64,000 bases of DNA from Rhodoferax antarcticus ANT.BR (GTDB taxonomy: Bacteria; Pseudomonadota; Gammaproteobacteria; Burkholderiales; Burkholderiaceae_C): positions 745,496-809,495 of the forward strand of contig NZ_MSYM01000013.1 in the NCBI RefSeq assembly GCF_001938565.1, written 5' to 3'. Both the position numbers and the translations under genes were made by a program. Positions 15,801 through 24,880 of the stretch are shown piece after piece. Numbering within the stretch: the first letter of the stretch is position 1; each line of letters starts with the position of its first letter. A model generated the notes under the pieces. That model did no database searches, was not told the origin of the DNA, and saw nothing but the letters and a program-made list of their open reading frames with translations.

Positions 15801-17100
15801 CGTGAGCCTGAATGTGGACATGCTGGTCACCGAAGGCGACGGCATTTCTGACAGCCGCATGGACGTCGGCGACAGCAAAAACTGGGCAGGGCAGGTGGGC
15901 GCACGCCGCACCGAGCTGACGCTGAAAGCGCTGTTCAGCGAAGAGCTGGGCGCACTGATTCAGGTGCGCACCGCAGACCGCAGCGCCGTCATCCAAACCC
16001 TGCGCGAGCATGGCCTGAGTCTGCACAGCCACGTCATTGGCAAAACCCGCCCGGCAGATTCAGCCATTCAGTCTGGCGTGGGCGAGCTGCAAATCTGGCG
16101 TGACGCCAAGGTGATTTTCAGCGCTACTTTGTCTGACCTGCACCAGGTGTGGGATGCCACCAGCTGGAAGATTTGCCAGCAGCGCGACAACCCCGCCTGT
16201 GCCGATGCCGAGCACGTCAGCGCTGGTGTGGCGGCTGATACCGGCATGCATGTTTATATGCCAAATCAGGCGCTAGCCCTTATGGAACAAGCGCAGGCAG
16301 ATATTAAATCTGTAGCGGCACCGGCCATTCTTCTGGCCCGGCCCAAGGTGGCCGTGCTGCGTGAGCAAGGCGTCAACTCACATGTGGAAATGGCCTACGC
16401 CTTCACCGAGGCGGGTTTTGAAGCGTTTGACGTGCACATGACCGACCTGCAGAGCGGCCGCGCGAATCTGGCCGATTTCAAAGGCCTGGTGGCCTGCGGC
16501 GGCTTCAGCTATGGCGACACGCTGGGCGCTGGCATTGGCTGGGCACGCTCGATCACTTTCAGCGAAGCACTGGCCGATCAGTTCAAAGCCTTTTTTGGCC
16601 GCACTGACACCTTTGGCCTGGGTGTGTGCAATGGCTGCCAGATGTTTGCCGAACTGGCCGACATCATTCCCGGCGCACAAGACTGGCCACGCTTCACCAC
16701 CAACCAGAGCGAGCGCTTTGAAGCGCGGCTGAGCATGGTTGAAGTGCTGGAATCACCCTCGCTGTTCTTTGCAGGCCTGGCCGGCAGCCGCCTGCCGATT
16801 GCGGTGGCGCACGGCGAAGGCTACGCCAACTTTAAGCACCGTGGCAACGCGGCACGCGCCATCGCCGCCATGCGTTTCACCGACAACCAAGGCGCCGCCA
16901 CCGAGGCATACCCCTTCAACCCCAATGGCAGCCCCGGCGGCCTGACCGCAGTCACCACCGCAGACGGCCGCTTCACCGCCATGATGCCGCACCCCGAGCG
17001 CGTCTTGCGCAACGTGCAGATGAGTTGGACCAACCAAGACGTGTCAGCGTTCAGCCCGTGGATGCAGTTGTGGCGCAATGCCCGCCGGTGGGTGGGGTAG
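12838..17100 (+). CDS. purL: Phosphoribosylformylglycinamidine synthase PurL (large form)
   Basis: Fourth step of de novo purine synthesis, converting FGAR to FGAM with glutamine and ATP. The GTG at 12838 gives [18 protein letters not shown], matching the family N-terminus; a longer frame upstream is not conserved. Visible parts are the linker, two ATP-binding AIRS-like domains ([24 protein letters not shown]; later [20 protein letters not shown]) and the C-terminal class I glutaminase with its nucleophile in GVCNGCQMF. At 1420 aa it exceeds the usual 1300-1340. The excess maps to in-frame repeat insertions: a palindromic element at about 13680, two GC-rich units at 14695-14825, and another palindromic element at about 16256. 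Confidence 0.96.
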   Translation: MTLQITYFEGGSALSAFRVQQLLPQLQAVHERINGVAARFVHLVASDAAPSAQLQQQLAALLTYGDPYTGASDGALIVVTPRFGTVSPWASKATDIAHNCGLPVHRAERVVEYRVTLKSGLLSKPTLSTEQLAKVANLLHDRMTESAMFERAQALGLFTELQPAPMAHVDVIQGGKAALLAANTEFGLALADDEMDYLVNAFTQLQRNPTDVELMMFAQANSEHCRHKIFNAEFTIDGVAQPHSLFGMIRHTHQTNPQHMLVAYSDNASVMTGAQIERFSAKSASSPSGISAASYEKESALQHILMKVETHNHPTAISPFPGAATGAGGEIRDEGATGRGSKPKAGLTGFTVSKLWGGTYGKPDHIASPLQIMIDGPLGGAAFNNEFGRPNLLGYFREYEQSVTSDVDTMQRGYHKPIMIAGGLGVIDATQTHKIEFPAGSLLIQLGGPGMRIGMGGSAASSMTSGANAAHLDFDSVQRGNPEIQRRAQEVINQCWLQGTGGGPAGRGNPILAIHDVGAGGLSNAFPELTNDAQRGALFDLRSVPLEESGMAPKEIWSNESQERYVLAIAPDSLAQFKALCERERCPFAVVGVATEARDLIVGDVDLSLPKAPDGQDGARRAGPPQASAAPSGGREDTPVPNVGAETRRAGPPQASAAPSGGSAVHTVTSVGVAVDMPMNVLLGKPPKMHRDVKTVARKFAPVNLTDVTLQQVAIDVLAHPTVASKRFLVTIGDRTVGGLTHRDQMVGPWQVPVADVAVTLADFKGFAGEAMAMGERTPLASVNAPASGRMAVAEAITNLLAAPIELDRVKLSANWMAACGEPGEDAALYETVKAVGLELCPALGISIPVGKDSLSMRTQWTESTSPSGSGGEAKKVTSPVSLIITAFATLADVRGTLTPQLNATDDTSLILIDLGHGQNRMGGSILAQTLGQMGDVVPDLDDAKDLINLVNAVNALRASGQILAYHDRSDGGLFAAACEMAFAGHVGVSLNVDMLVTEGDGISDSRMDVGDSKNWAGQVGARRTELTLKALFSEELGALIQVRTADRSAVIQTLREHGLSLHSHVIGKTRPADSAIQSGVGELQIWRDAKVIFSATLSDLHQVWDATSWKICQQRDNPACADAEHVSAGVAADTGMHVYMPNQALALMEQAQADIKSVAAPAILLARPKVAVLREQGVNSHVEMAYAFTEAGFEAFDVHMTDLQSGRANLADFKGLVACGGFSYGDTLGAGIGWARSITFSEALADQFKAFFGRTDTFGLGVCNGCQMFAELADIIPGAQDWPRFTTNQSERFEARLSMVEVLESPSLFFAGLAGSRLPIAVAHGEGYANFKHRGNAARAIAAMRFTDNQGAATEAYPFNPNGSPGGLTAVTTADGRFTAMMPHPERVLRNVQMSWTNQDVSAFSPWMQLWRNARRWVG
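13678..13735 (+). repeat. Interspersed palindromic element, first copy in purL
   Basis: Contains GGCCTCTAGCCC, GGAATAAGCGC and AGCTATGAAAA in the right order and spacing. It encodes an in-frame insert reading [18 protein letters not shown] just before the [12 protein letters not shown] motif. Confidence 0.85.
14695..14741 (+). repeat. GC-rich repeat family 2, first unit in purL
   Basis: A 47-base unit (starting CGCCGCGCCGGGCCGCCCC, ending in a run of G then CAG) that recurs exactly 84 bases later. Both are in frame and encode [15 protein letters not shown]. Confidence 0.9.
14779..14825 (+). repeat. GC-rich repeat family 2, second unit in purL
   Basis: Identical 47-base copy of 14695-14741. 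The 84-base period equals 28 codons, so the reading frame is kept. Together the units add a Pro/Ala/Arg-rich loop to PurL. Confidence 0.9.
16254..16316 (+). repeat. Interspersed palindromic element, second copy in purL
   Basis: Carries GCGCTAGCCCTTATGGAACA, then AGCGCAGGCAG and ATATTAAATCTGTAGC. It reads in frame as [19 protein letters not shown] in the linker before the glutaminase domain. Confidence 0.75.
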
Positions 17101-17230
17101 ATAGGCCTGCAGCCATGTCGCCCTGTGGCCCTGGCTCTCGCTATTTTTGAGTGTTTAACGCCCTGCGCACGGCAGGTCGAAGACCGGTCAAGGCAGGCCT
17201 CGTGCTTGAGCAGCATCTAAACTTCAGTTC

Positions 17231-18478
17231 ATGGAAAAGTTTGATGTCGTGATTGTGGGCGCCGGTGCTGCCGGTTTGTTTTGTGCTGGGGTCGCGGGGC
17301 AACTGGGACTGAAGGTGCTGGTGGTCGACCACAGCAAGACGGTGGCAGAGAAAATTCGCATCTCGGGTGGCGGCCGCTGCAACTTCACCAACCTGGACAC
17401 CGGGCCCAACAATTTTTTGAGCGATAACCCGCGGTTTTGCCGCTCAGCGCTGTCGCGCTACACCCCGCGCGACTTCACCGCCTTGTTGCAAAAGCACCAG
17501 GTGGGGTTTCACGAGAAGCACAAGGGGCAACTCTTTTGTGACCGATCCGCCGAGGACATCATCACCATGCTGCTCGCAGAGTGCGCACTTGGCGGCGTCA
17601 CCCGCTGGCAGCCTTGTGGCGTCAAAAATATAGGGTTTTTGGCCTCTAGCCCTTATGGAACAAGCGCCAGTAGCTATGAAATAGATACTACCCAAGGCAC
17701 GGTGCATTGTGCGGCACTGGTCGTGGCCAGTGGCGGCCTGTCGATTCCCAAGATTGGCGCGACCGATCTGGGCTACCGACTTGCCCGACAGTTTGATCTG
17801 CCCGTTGTCACCCCAAGAGCGGCGCTGGTTGCGCTCACCTTTGACGCCGATGCTTGGGCCCCGTTTGCTCAACTGTCAGGCCTGTCCTTGCCGGTGAAGA
17901 TCGAGACCGGCAGTAAAAAATCGACCATCGCGTTTGCCGAAGACTTGCTTTTCACCCACCGCGGCTTGAGCGGCCCTGGGGTGCTGCAAATCTCCAGTTA
18001 CTGGCAAGCTGGCACCCCCATCCGCCTGAACCTGGCCCCGAACACCCAGCTGCTGCAGCAACTCAGCCATGCCAAAGCCACGTCCCGCAAGCTGATTGCC
18101 AACGAATTGGCCGCTCTGGTGCCATCCCGTCTGGCCGACACCTGGACCACATTGGGCGATCAGGCAAGCCACAACTGGCAGCGCCCAATCAACGAAGCCA
18201 GCGACAAAGCCTTGGCGGCGCTGGCCCAGGGCCTGACCCGCTGGGAAATCACGCCCACGGGCTCAGAGGGTTACAAAAAAGCCGAGGTCACTGCCGGTGG
18301 TGTCGACACCACGGCTTTATCGAGCCAAACCATGGAGTCGCGCCAACCCGGTCTGTATTTCATTGGCGAGGTGGTCGATGTGACTGGCTGGCTGGGCGGC
18401 TATAACTTTCAGTGGGCGTGGGCCAGTGGTTTTGCCTGCGCTCAAGGGCTGGCAAAAAAACTGTTGCCTGTGCCCTGA
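17231..18478 (+). CDS. BaiN/HI0933-type NAD(P)/FAD-dependent oxidoreductase
   Basis: Flavoprotein of the HI0933 / YhiN / BaiN family, 415 aa. The N-terminal dinucleotide-binding motif VGAGAAGLFCAGVAGQLG and the family signature KIRISGGGRCNFTN are clear, as are the later VASGGLSIPKIGATDLGY and the C-terminal FAD contact GLYFIGEVVDVTGWLGGYNFQWAWASG. Physiological substrates are unknown for most members. An interspersed element interrupts it in frame at about 17624-17690. It is a single gene with its own 130-nt upstream gap. Confidence 0.93.
   Translation: MEKFDVVIVGAGAAGLFCAGVAGQLGLKVLVVDHSKTVAEKIRISGGGRCNFTNLDTGPNNFLSDNPRFCRSALSRYTPRDFTALLQKHQVGFHEKHKGQLFCDRSAEDIITMLLAECALGGVTRWQPCGVKNIGFLASSPYGTSASSYEIDTTQGTVHCAALVVASGGLSIPKIGATDLGYRLARQFDLPVVTPRAALVALTFDADAWAPFAQLSGLSLPVKIETGSKKSTIAFAEDLLFTHRGLSGPGVLQISSYWQAGTPIRLNLAPNTQLLQQLSHAKATSRKLIANELAALVPSRLADTWTTLGDQASHNWQRPINEASDKALAALAQGLTRWEITPTGSEGYKKAEVTAGGVDTTALSSQTMESRQPGLYFIGEVVDVTGWLGGYNFQWAWASGFACAQGLAKKLLPVP
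17624..17690 (+). repeat. Interspersed palindromic element inside the BaiN-like gene
   Basis: One of the best copies: TTTTTGGCCTCTAGCCCTTA, then TGGAACAAGCGCCAGTAGC and TATGAAATAG. It encodes IGFLASSPYGTSASSYEID in frame. Confidence 0.9.
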
Positions 18479-18601
18479 ATACAGGGCGTTCAGCTGCTGA
18501 GTCGCCGTCAATTCAAGATGTGTTGGCCGCGTGCTTAATATGTTCCGTCAGAGCGCATATCCCAATCGCCTAGACTAACCCTCCCAACACACCTACCCAT
18601 C

Positions 18602-19030
18602 ATGCACATCATCATCGACTACACCGACGCCATTCACCGGCGGCAAGTGATTGCGTTATGGGAAACCGTCTTCGGTTACGAAGACAGCCACAACCAACCA
18701 GGCTTGGCCATTGACAAGAAGCTGGCGGTGCCAGACGGCCTGTTTTTTGTAGCCGTGCAGGGTGACACGGTGGTCGGCAGCGTGCTTGCCGGTTACGACG
18801 GTCACCGGGGCTGGTTGTATGCGGTGGCAGTGCATCCGCTGCACCGCAAGCAGGGTCTGGGCAAAGCGCTGGTTCACTTTGCCGAGCAGGCACTGACCGC
18901 ACGCGGCTGTTTGAAGATTAACCTGCAGCTCATCGCTGGCAACGCGTCGGTGGCGTTTTACGAAGCGCTGGGGTATGCGGTCGAGCCGCGCGTCAGCATG
19001 GGCAAAAAGCTCAGCCAGAACCTTCCTTAG
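18602..19030 (+). CDS. GNAT family acetyltransferase
   Basis: A 142-aa GCN5-related N-acetyltransferase. The acetyl-CoA loop is AVHPLHRKQGLGKALVHFAEQ (about residues 78-98; Q/RxxGxG/A type), followed by the typical INLQLIAGNASVAFYEALGYAVEPRVSMGKKL C-terminus. It resembles the YpeA subgroup by length and ending, but the substrate cannot be told from sequence. It stands alone between two plus-strand genes with gaps of 123 and 70 nt. Confidence 0.88.
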   Translation: MHIIIDYTDAIHRRQVIALWETVFGYEDSHNQPGLAIDKKLAVPDGLFFVAVQGDTVVGSVLAGYDGHRGWLYAVAVHPLHRKQGLGKALVHFAEQALTARGCLKINLQLIAGNASVAFYEALGYAVEPRVSMGKKLSQNLP

Positions 19031-19100
19031 GCGAGGTGCTTATCCCAAACTGATTCCTGCACCGCACGCTGACGGTGTCAGAGTCGGGTAACCTCAAGGC

Positions 19101-19727
19101 ATGAGTACCAACGATACAAAAAAGCCTTTCTCCATGATTCGCGAGTTCACCCTGGCCGACTGGTTCACGCTGGGCAATGCGGTGTGCGGCATGGGGGCGA
19201 TGTTTTCGATCATGACCTATTTACAAAACGGCGACGTCGTACACGTTTACTTTGCCTGCGCGCTGGTGCTGGCGGCGTTTGTGTTTGATGTGCTGGATGG
19301 GCGCATTGCCCGCTGGCGGCAAAAGACATCGCTACTCGGGCGCGAACTCGATTCGCTGGCCGACGTGATCTCTTTTGGTGTGGCGCCGGCGCTGATCGCC
19401 TATGGCTGCGGTATGCAGGGTTTGTATGACCGGGTCATTCTGGCCGCCTTTGTGGCCTGCGGCGTGTCGCGCCTGGCGCGTTACAACATCACCGCCGAGG
19501 CGCTGTCGCAGGGTCAGGGCAAGGTGAAGTTTTTTGAAGGCACGCCCATTCCCACATCTTTGCTGCTGGTGTTTGTGCTGTTTCTGGCGGCCTGGCAAGG
19601 GGCGTTGCACGAGTCGCTGTGGTTTGGCAAGGTGATGCTGGGTGGCTTCACCCTGCACCCGCTGGTGCTGATGTTTGCGGTGTCAGGCTCTTTGATGGTG
19701 AGCCGCATCCGTATCCCGAAACTCTAA
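19101..19727 (+). CDS. pssA: CDP-diacylglycerol-serine O-phosphatidyltransferase PssA
   Basis: Membrane enzyme that makes phosphatidylserine, the precursor of phosphatidylethanolamine. The CDP-alcohol phosphatidyltransferase signature DGx2ARx8Gx3Dx3D is exact (DGRIAR..G..D..D, about residues 62-84). Several hydrophobic segments are visible at about residues 18-35, 47-62, 88-125, 148-166 and 176-200. The length of 208 aa is close to the Gram-positive-like, type II PssA group. It converges with the esterase gene across 13 nt. Confidence 0.93.
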   Translation: MSTNDTKKPFSMIREFTLADWFTLGNAVCGMGAMFSIMTYLQNGDVVHVYFACALVLAAFVFDVLDGRIARWRQKTSLLGRELDSLADVISFGVAPALIAYGCGMQGLYDRVILAAFVACGVSRLARYNITAEALSQGQGKVKFFEGTPIPTSLLLVFVLFLAAWQGALHESLWFGKVMLGGFTLHPLVLMFAVSGSLMVSRIRIPKL

Positions 19728-19740
19728 TTCAGGAATAGGC

Positions 19741-20889
19741 TCAGGCTTTGAGCTGGTGGCTGAAAAAGAAGCGCAGCATCTCGCCGGTGGCATCGGGGCC
19801 GTGATTGTCGGTGTACGACCCCGCTGCCAGACCACCTGACCAGGCGTGTCCGCCGCCATGTACCAGCCAGTGTTCACTCATGGTGCTGCCTGAGTCACCG
19901 TGCCGGATAGATCGGGTGTAACGCCGCCCGTGGGCACTCACACCTTGCTCCAACTGTGCGCCAGCCGCGGCGTGGCCTTGAACGGCGGCAATCAATTTCT
20001 CACCATTGCGTGGATGCACAGTTTTGTCTTCGTCGCCGTGAAACACGATGGTGGGGATGTTGATGGGTGGGTGTTTTTCTGATGCCGTTGGCGCGCCAGC
20101 CTGGCGGCGTTTGCCAGGCAGGGAAATGCCAGAGTGACCGCTTTTCATGACCAACAGCGCCTGCGCCACGTTGCTGGCGGCACCCGCTGGTAACCCGGAA
20201 TGAACGCCGACCGCGGCATAAATGTCGGGGTAGGCGCCAGCCAGCACGGCGGCCATCGCACCACCGGCTGACAGACCCGCTACATAAACGCGGCGAGCGT
20301 CCAGGGCGTATTGCTGGATGACGGCTTGCGTCAGGCTGGCGATGAGCGCGGGCTCACCCATGCCACGCTTTTGGTGGTTGTGTTTGAACCAGCTCCAGCA
20401 GGCCTGCGGGTTAGACTCTGACGACTGCTGCGGGTACAACACAAAAAAGCCCTGCGCCTGGGCGCGCTGGTTCATACCGGTGCCTGCGGCGAAATCGTCC
20501 GGGTTTTGTGTGCAACCGTGAAGCATCACCACCAGCGGCAGCGCTTTGCCTGCGTGGCCCGGTGGCACATAGAGCTTGTAGCGGCGTGTCAGGCCAGCGT
20601 GGGTGTGCGACCCGCTGGTGAATTCTCCGCTGGCGCCGGTGTTTGGGCGGGCGGTGTGAGCGGTTTTGCGGGTGTCAAGCGTAGGCTCGCTCACCGGCTT
20701 TATCACTTCAAAGACACAGTCATCCAGCACCAAAGGCGACTCTTTGGAGTGCGCAGGTGCAGCGGTGGGGACCGGGTCCGGGACGTTGCCGCGCAAAAAA
20801 CGTTGAATGACCTCAGTGGCTTCGGACAGGTTGCCCGACTGCGTCAGTTGGGTGGCTTGGCGCATCAGGTTTTGTAATTTGGTGTTCAT
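19741..20889 (-). CDS. PHB depolymerase family esterase (LpqC-like)
   Basis: Alpha/beta hydrolase of the Esterase_PHB family, 382 aa. It has the oxyanion-hole HGCTQNPDDFAAGTGMNQ, the nucleophile elbow AGLSAGGAMA (Ser), an Asp region near HGDEDKTVHPRN and a catalytic His in VHGGGHAWSGG. The first 100 residues are a low-complexity leader without a clear signal peptide, so it is probably not secreted. Substrates of such proteins range from short polyhydroxyalkanoates to feruloyl-type esters. The gene lies downstream of a CopG-like gene on the same strand with a 30-nt gap. Confidence 0.85.
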   Translation of the reverse strand: MNTKLQNLMRQATQLTQSGNLSEATEVIQRFLRGNVPDPVPTAAPAHSKESPLVLDDCVFEVIKPVSEPTLDTRKTAHTARPNTGASGEFTSGSHTHAGLTRRYKLYVPPGHAGKALPLVVMLHGCTQNPDDFAAGTGMNQRAQAQGFFVLYPQQSSESNPQACWSWFKHNHQKRGMGEPALIASLTQAVIQQYALDARRVYVAGLSAGGAMAAVLAGAYPDIYAAVGVHSGLPAGAASNVAQALLVMKSGHSGISLPGKRRQAGAPTASEKHPPINIPTIVFHGDEDKTVHPRNGEKLIAAVQGHAAAGAQLEQGVSAHGRRYTRSIRHGDSGSTMSEHWLVHGGGHAWSGGLAAGSYTDNHGPDATGEMLRFFFSHQLKA

Positions 20890-20919
20890 GAGATCTTTCC
20901 TTGGGTGGTTCGGCAGGGG

Positions 20920-21345
20920 TCAGCGCAGGCGATCAGCCAGCGCGGTCTTCACGGCAGGGCTGGCTTGTAGCGCGCCCAGCACTTCAATCGACGCGATGGT
21001 GGCCAGAGCCAGTTCGGGAGTGACATCGGCAGCGATAACGGCCAGACCAAGCACGCGCAGTTCTAGCATCTGCCTGGCTGCCTGCAGGGCGCGCAGGTCA
21101 GCGGCGCTGACGTGTTGCATGCCCAGCACCAGCGTCTTGCGTGCCACCACCTGCTTCACAGCATCTGCATGCGTGCTGAGTTGGTTGCGGATGGCGGTAC
21201 GGATGAAGTCGGTGCGGTTGCTGTAAAAGCTCTCGGCTACCAGCAGGTCAATCTGCCCCAGATCGACAAAGCCGAGATTGATGGTGATTTTTTCCGACTC
21301 CGCGAGCTTGAGCTTGGCCGGGGTCTGGGTGGTGATTTGGTTCAT
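20920..21345 (-). CDS. CopG-like ribbon-helix-helix protein
   Basis: A 141-aa protein whose first half carries a ribbon-helix-helix pattern: a beta strand with KITINLGFVDLGQIDLLV, then FYSNRTDFIRTAIRNQL, typical of CopG/ParD/NikR DNA-binding dimers. The second half is a helical Ala/Leu-rich region of unknown role. It is probably an autoregulator of itself and the adjacent esterase. The 224 bases upstream, before rlhA, hold no supported gene. Confidence 0.7.
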   Translation of the reverse strand: MNQITTQTPAKLKLAESEKITINLGFVDLGQIDLLVAESFYSNRTDFIRTAIRNQLSTHADAVKQVVARKTLVLGMQHVSAADLRALQAARQMLELRVLGLAVIAADVTPELALATIASIEVLGALQASPAVKTALADRLR

Positions 21346-21569
21346 ACCGCCATCCTAGCACCATCCATACGGATGGTCGGTGGATGTTTTTTGCAATCCC
21401 ATGTGATGAAGATGGTATTGAAGGTTAACGGCGAGGGTCGCCCCCGCCCAAAAGGCGGGCTGTCTAAAAAGCTGAAGAAAATCCTGCGCGTCGACCCGTT
21501 GGTCGTCTCTTTAAGGTCTAAGGCCTGCGCACCCTGCGTCGCGAGTGCGGTTCTCCGTGTAGGCAGGCT

Positions 21570-23609
21570 TCAGTGCCCGAAAGGTGTGAGCGGGTGTTTT
21601 TTGTGAAAGACAAGCGGTGCGCCGTTTCGCACCTCAGCCAGCTCCTGGCGTGACTGCTTGGCCACGCCCGGCTTGATTTTGCCCACCACATGCATCTCGC
21701 AGGCCTTGCAGTCAAAGCGAAGGGTTAGTTTTTCGCGGCCGTTGACCAGTTGCAGCGGCTCGGCTTTGACAAAACCTTGCACCCCGGTCACGCCCTTGGC
21801 TTGTTTGGGGCACAGGCTCAACGAGAAGCGCACGCAGTGTTTGGTGATCATCAGGCTGACTTCACCAAACTCCTTCACCGCCTCATAGGCCGGGGCGATG
21901 ACTTTCACGCCGTGTCTGCCGTAAAAGTCGTGTGCTTTTTGGTTGAAGACATTGGCCAGATAGCTCAAAGAATCTTCCGGATAGGGCACAGGTGGCTCTA
22001 CCGGCGTGGCGCGCGGCAGGCGGGTGAAGGCAGTAGCACGTGCGGTGTCCAGTTGCTCCACCGCGTCGCGGCGCAAAGTATTGAGCTGGGAACTGGGTAA
22101 AACTATGGCACTAAATTGGCCTCTAGCCCAGGTAATTTCTGCGCTGATAGCTATGAAGTTCGTAGTACCCAGGCGGCTGAGCTGACTGCGGACTTGTTCC
22201 AGCGCGGCGTCTGCATCGAGCGCTTCCTGCCGGTTGGCGGCGGGGAAAGGCTGCTGCACGGTGGCGCTGTGGCCGTCTTCATCGGTTAGGGTCAGTTGCA
22301 CCGCGTCTGACAGCACCAGCAGATTCGCCCACACACCAATGCGCCTGTCGCTGGACTTTTTCTCCAGCTGGCGCAGCCAGTGCACATCGCGGTTGCGGTT
22401 GACTTCTACCCCGGCGCGCAGGTCTTTGAGGGTGTCGAGCGCGTCTTTGGGGAACACCCGCCAGCGGGCTTTTTTGGCGCTGATGAGCTCGGCGCGGTTG
22501 ATGGCCAGGCCGACCAGCTCTTTTTGCAGATCGTAGTAGCACAGGCCGTCGCCGTTGTGCAGCTCGGTGGTGCGGCTGGTGAGCTCTAACTCGACCCAGT
22601 TCGGGCCGGTTTGCAGCACATGGCCGATGGCTTGGCCAGGGTTTTTGGGCGAGTCAAACGCGCCAATCGTGTCTTGGCGGTCATTGACAAAGTAGTCGGT
22701 GAACTCGCGGTTGAAGTTCTGGTTCGGGTCGGGCGTGAAGGTAAAGGTGGTTTTGCCACTGCTAGCGCGCATGAGCGGGTTGTCGGTGTGCTGACGCTCT
22801 TCAATCACCTCGTCGAGCAGCGTGCGGTAATGGGCGGTGATGTTTTTCGCATACGCCATGTCTTTGTAGCGACCTTCGATCTTGAAGCTGCGCACGCCAG
22901 CGTCCACCAGCGCGGCGATGTTGGCGCTCTGGTTGTTGTCTTTCATGCTGAGCACATGCTTGTCATGCGCCACAAAGCGGCCCTTGTCGTCAATCACCTG
23001 GTAGGGCAGGCGGCAGGCTTGGTTGCATTCGCCGCGGTTGGCGCTGCGCCCGGTGTGTGCGGCACTGATGTAACACTGGCCGCTGTAGGCCACGCACAGC
23101 GCGCCGTGCACAAAGAACTCGATGGCGCATTGGTCGGGCAAAGTGGCGGCACGGATAGCGGCAATCTGCTCCAGCGTCAGTTCGCGTGCCAGCACGATCT
23201 GGCTCAGGCCCACATCCTGCAAAAAACGTGCTTTCTCAGGCGTGCGAATGTCGCATTGGGTGCTGGCGTGCAGCTGCAGCGGCGGCAGGCCAAGCGCCAG
23301 CAAGCCCATGTCTTGAATGATGAGCGCGTCCACGCCCGCGTCATACAGCTGCCAGGCGAGCTTGCGAGCCGGTTCCAGCTCGTCGTCGCGCAGGATGGTG
23401 TTGAGGGTGACAAAAATCCGGCTGTTAAAACGGTGTGCGTGCGTTACCAGGCGGGCGATGTCTGCTACAGAATTGTCAGCGCTCGACCGGGCGCCAAAGC
23501 CGGGTCCACCAATGTAGACAGCGTCGGCGCCGTGGTTGACGGCTTCCATGCCAATAGCGGCATCACGCGCGGGGGCTAATAGTTCAACGTGGTGGACAGG
23601 CAGGGACAT
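21570..23609 (-). CDS. rlhA: U32 family protein RlhA-like (23S rRNA C2501 hydroxylation)
   Basis: A 679-aa U32-family protein that aligns along its length with E. coli YdcP/RlhA, as recalled: N-terminal VELLAPARDAAIGMEAVNHGADAVYIGGPGFGAR, the U32 signature with EFFVHGALCVAYSGQCYIS and GECNQACRLPY (cysteines for an Fe-S cluster), SFKIEGRYKDMAYAKNITAHYR, and a C-terminal collagenase-like extension. RlhA hydroxylates C2501 of 23S rRNA. An interspersed element sits in frame at about 22108-22166 near the C-terminus. It is a single gene on the minus strand. Confidence 0.88.
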   Translation of the reverse strand: MSLPVHHVELLAPARDAAIGMEAVNHGADAVYIGGPGFGARSSADNSVADIARLVTHAHRFNSRIFVTLNTILRDDELEPARKLAWQLYDAGVDALIIQDMGLLALGLPPLQLHASTQCDIRTPEKARFLQDVGLSQIVLARELTLEQIAAIRAATLPDQCAIEFFVHGALCVAYSGQCYISAAHTGRSANRGECNQACRLPYQVIDDKGRFVAHDKHVLSMKDNNQSANIAALVDAGVRSFKIEGRYKDMAYAKNITAHYRTLLDEVIEERQHTDNPLMRASSGKTTFTFTPDPNQNFNREFTDYFVNDRQDTIGAFDSPKNPGQAIGHVLQTGPNWVELELTSRTTELHNGDGLCYYDLQKELVGLAINRAELISAKKARWRVFPKDALDTLKDLRAGVEVNRNRDVHWLRQLEKKSSDRRIGVWANLLVLSDAVQLTLTDEDGHSATVQQPFPAANRQEALDADAALEQVRSQLSRLGTTNFIAISAEITWARGQFSAIVLPSSQLNTLRRDAVEQLDTARATAFTRLPRATPVEPPVPYPEDSLSYLANVFNQKAHDFYGRHGVKVIAPAYEAVKEFGEVSLMITKHCVRFSLSLCPKQAKGVTGVQGFVKAEPLQLVNGREKLTLRFDCKACEMHVVGKIKPGVAKQSRQELAEVRNGAPLVFHKKHPLTPFGH
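22108..22168 (+). repeat. Interspersed palindromic element inside rlhA
   Basis: Carries AAATTGGCCTCTAGCCC, then TCTGCGCTGATAGCTATGAA. It is in frame on the opposite strand (gene on minus) and adds residues of the type TTNFIAISAEITWARGQF. Confidence 0.8.
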
Positions 23610-23686
23610 GTGTCACGATTATCGTTGGGCGTGCCAAAACCCCGCTTGGGTTGCCAGTGCCCAATAGGCTACCGGGCTAAGTGTCA

Positions 23687-23717
23687 ATAAAAAAACGGCT
23701 CATGAGCCGCTTTTTTA
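23687..23717. terminator. Rho-independent terminator, bidirectional
   Basis: Perfect 14-base palindrome CGGCTCATGAGCCG (23695-23708) flanked by A-runs on the left and T-runs on the right, so it works in both directions. Its main job should be to end the minus-strand transcript that includes the parvulin gene. Confidence 0.9.
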
Positions 23718-23735
23718 GTTGAGTCAGGTCGGCGT

Positions 23736-24521
23736 TTATTCGACCTTGGCCTTCTCGCGCAGGTCGGTCTGGAACTTGGCCAGTTTTTGCTGTTGCAGTT
23801 GCTCAGCAATCTGCGGCTTCACGTCTTGCATCTTGGGCAATTGGGCCTCGCGCACATCGTCTAGGCGGATGACGTGGTAGCCAAACTGGGATTTGACCGG
23901 GGTAGTGGTCAACTTGCCTTTGGTCAGCGCGGTGAGCGCCTGGGAAAACTCGGTGACGTAGTTGCCAGCGGGTGCCCAGTCCAGATCGCCACCATTGGCA
24001 CCAGAGCCCGGGTCTTTGCTGGACTTCTTAGCGATGTCTTCGAACTTCCCGCCTTTTTTCAGCTGGGCGATGATGGCTTTGGCTTCAGCTTCTGTCTCAA
24101 CGAGGATGTGGCGGGCCTTGTATTCCTTGGCGCTATTGGCAGCGGCAAACTTGTCGTATTCGGCTTTGACTTCCTCGTCGGTTACGGCGTTGGTCTTCTG
24201 GAAATTGGTGAACAGGTCACGGATCAGGATGGTCTGGCGGGCCAGATCCATCTGCACTTTGTAGTCTTCGGTGGTGTCTAGGCCTTGTTTCTGGGCTTCC
24301 TGAATAAAAATTTCACGGGCAATGACTTCGTCCTTGATCTGTTTTTCGATCTCGGGGGTGACTTCACGGCCGGAGCGCTGCACCTGCTGGCTCAGGGCTT
24401 GCACGCGTGCCAGAGGCACCGCCTTGCCGTTGACGATGGCCAGGTTTTGCGCCTGGGCCAGTGGGGACATGGCCGCCACCAGGGCGGCCAGCGCAAAACT
24501 TGTAAGGAGTTTGTTCTTCAT
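23736..24521 (-). CDS. Periplasmic parvulin-type peptidyl-prolyl isomerase
   Basis: A 261-aa SurA/PrsA-like chaperone. An N-terminal signal peptide (MKNKLLTSFALAALVAAMSPLAQA, cleavage after AQA) precedes a helical SurA-N-type region. A parvulin domain follows: KARHILVETEAEAKAIIAQLKKGGKFEDIAKKSSKDPGSGANGGDLDW through FGYHVIRLDDVR. It assists folding of exported proteins in the periplasm. The gene is followed by a strong terminator and preceded by bolA on the same strand (55 nt), matching the usual neighbourhood. Confidence 0.93.
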   Translation of the reverse strand: MKNKLLTSFALAALVAAMSPLAQAQNLAIVNGKAVPLARVQALSQQVQRSGREVTPEIEKQIKDEVIAREIFIQEAQKQGLDTTEDYKVQMDLARQTILIRDLFTNFQKTNAVTDEEVKAEYDKFAAANSAKEYKARHILVETEAEAKAIIAQLKKGGKFEDIAKKSSKDPGSGANGGDLDWAPAGNYVTEFSQALTALTKGKLTTTPVKSQFGYHVIRLDDVREAQLPKMQDVKPQIAEQLQQQKLAKFQTDLREKAKVE

Positions 24522-24576
24522 GAAAATTTCCTGAGTTTCAAAATAGCGAGGGTTGGGGTTTTTGGAATTGCATTAG

Positions 24577-24861
24577 TTAGCAGGTGGGAACTTTGGCTTC
24601 AATGGCCAGCGCGTGCAGGCCTTGGTCCAAGAAATCTTGCAGCGCATCATACACAAGCCGATGCCTTGTCACGGGCCGCTCGCCAACGAACTGCTGGCAG
24701 GTAATTCGCACCCGAAAGTGGGTGCCCGCACCGCTGTCGTTGGCGCCAATGTGGCCAGCGTGCTGGGCGCTTTCGTCGATCACTTCCAGCGCGCTGGGTT
24801 GCAGTACGCTTTGCAGGCGCTGCTGCAGCCGGGCTGCGGTGGGTGCAAGGATGGTGGTCAT
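24577..24861 (-). CDS. bolA: BolA family protein
   Basis: A 94-aa BolA-like protein. The core runs from the first helix through HFRVRITCQQFVGERPVTRHRLVYDALQDFL, with the conserved His in the V/TRHRLVYDAL segment, and ends in HALAIEAKVP, typical of the class I fold. BolA proteins bind monothiol glutaredoxins and take part in Fe-S handling and stress morphology. It lies between yciB (19 nt upstream) and the parvulin gene. Confidence 0.93.
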   Translation of the reverse strand: MTTILAPTAARLQQRLQSVLQPSALEVIDESAQHAGHIGANDSGAGTHFRVRITCQQFVGERPVTRHRLVYDALQDFLDQGLHALAIEAKVPTC

Positions 24862-24880
24862 AGGGTGATGGGGGGGTGGC

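Noticed and set aside
21346-21569. Open frame starting about 21405 (KMVLKVNGEGRPRPKGG) between the CopG-like gene and rlhA
   Set aside because: Short, without a ribosome site or known family, and its continuation loses protein-like character.
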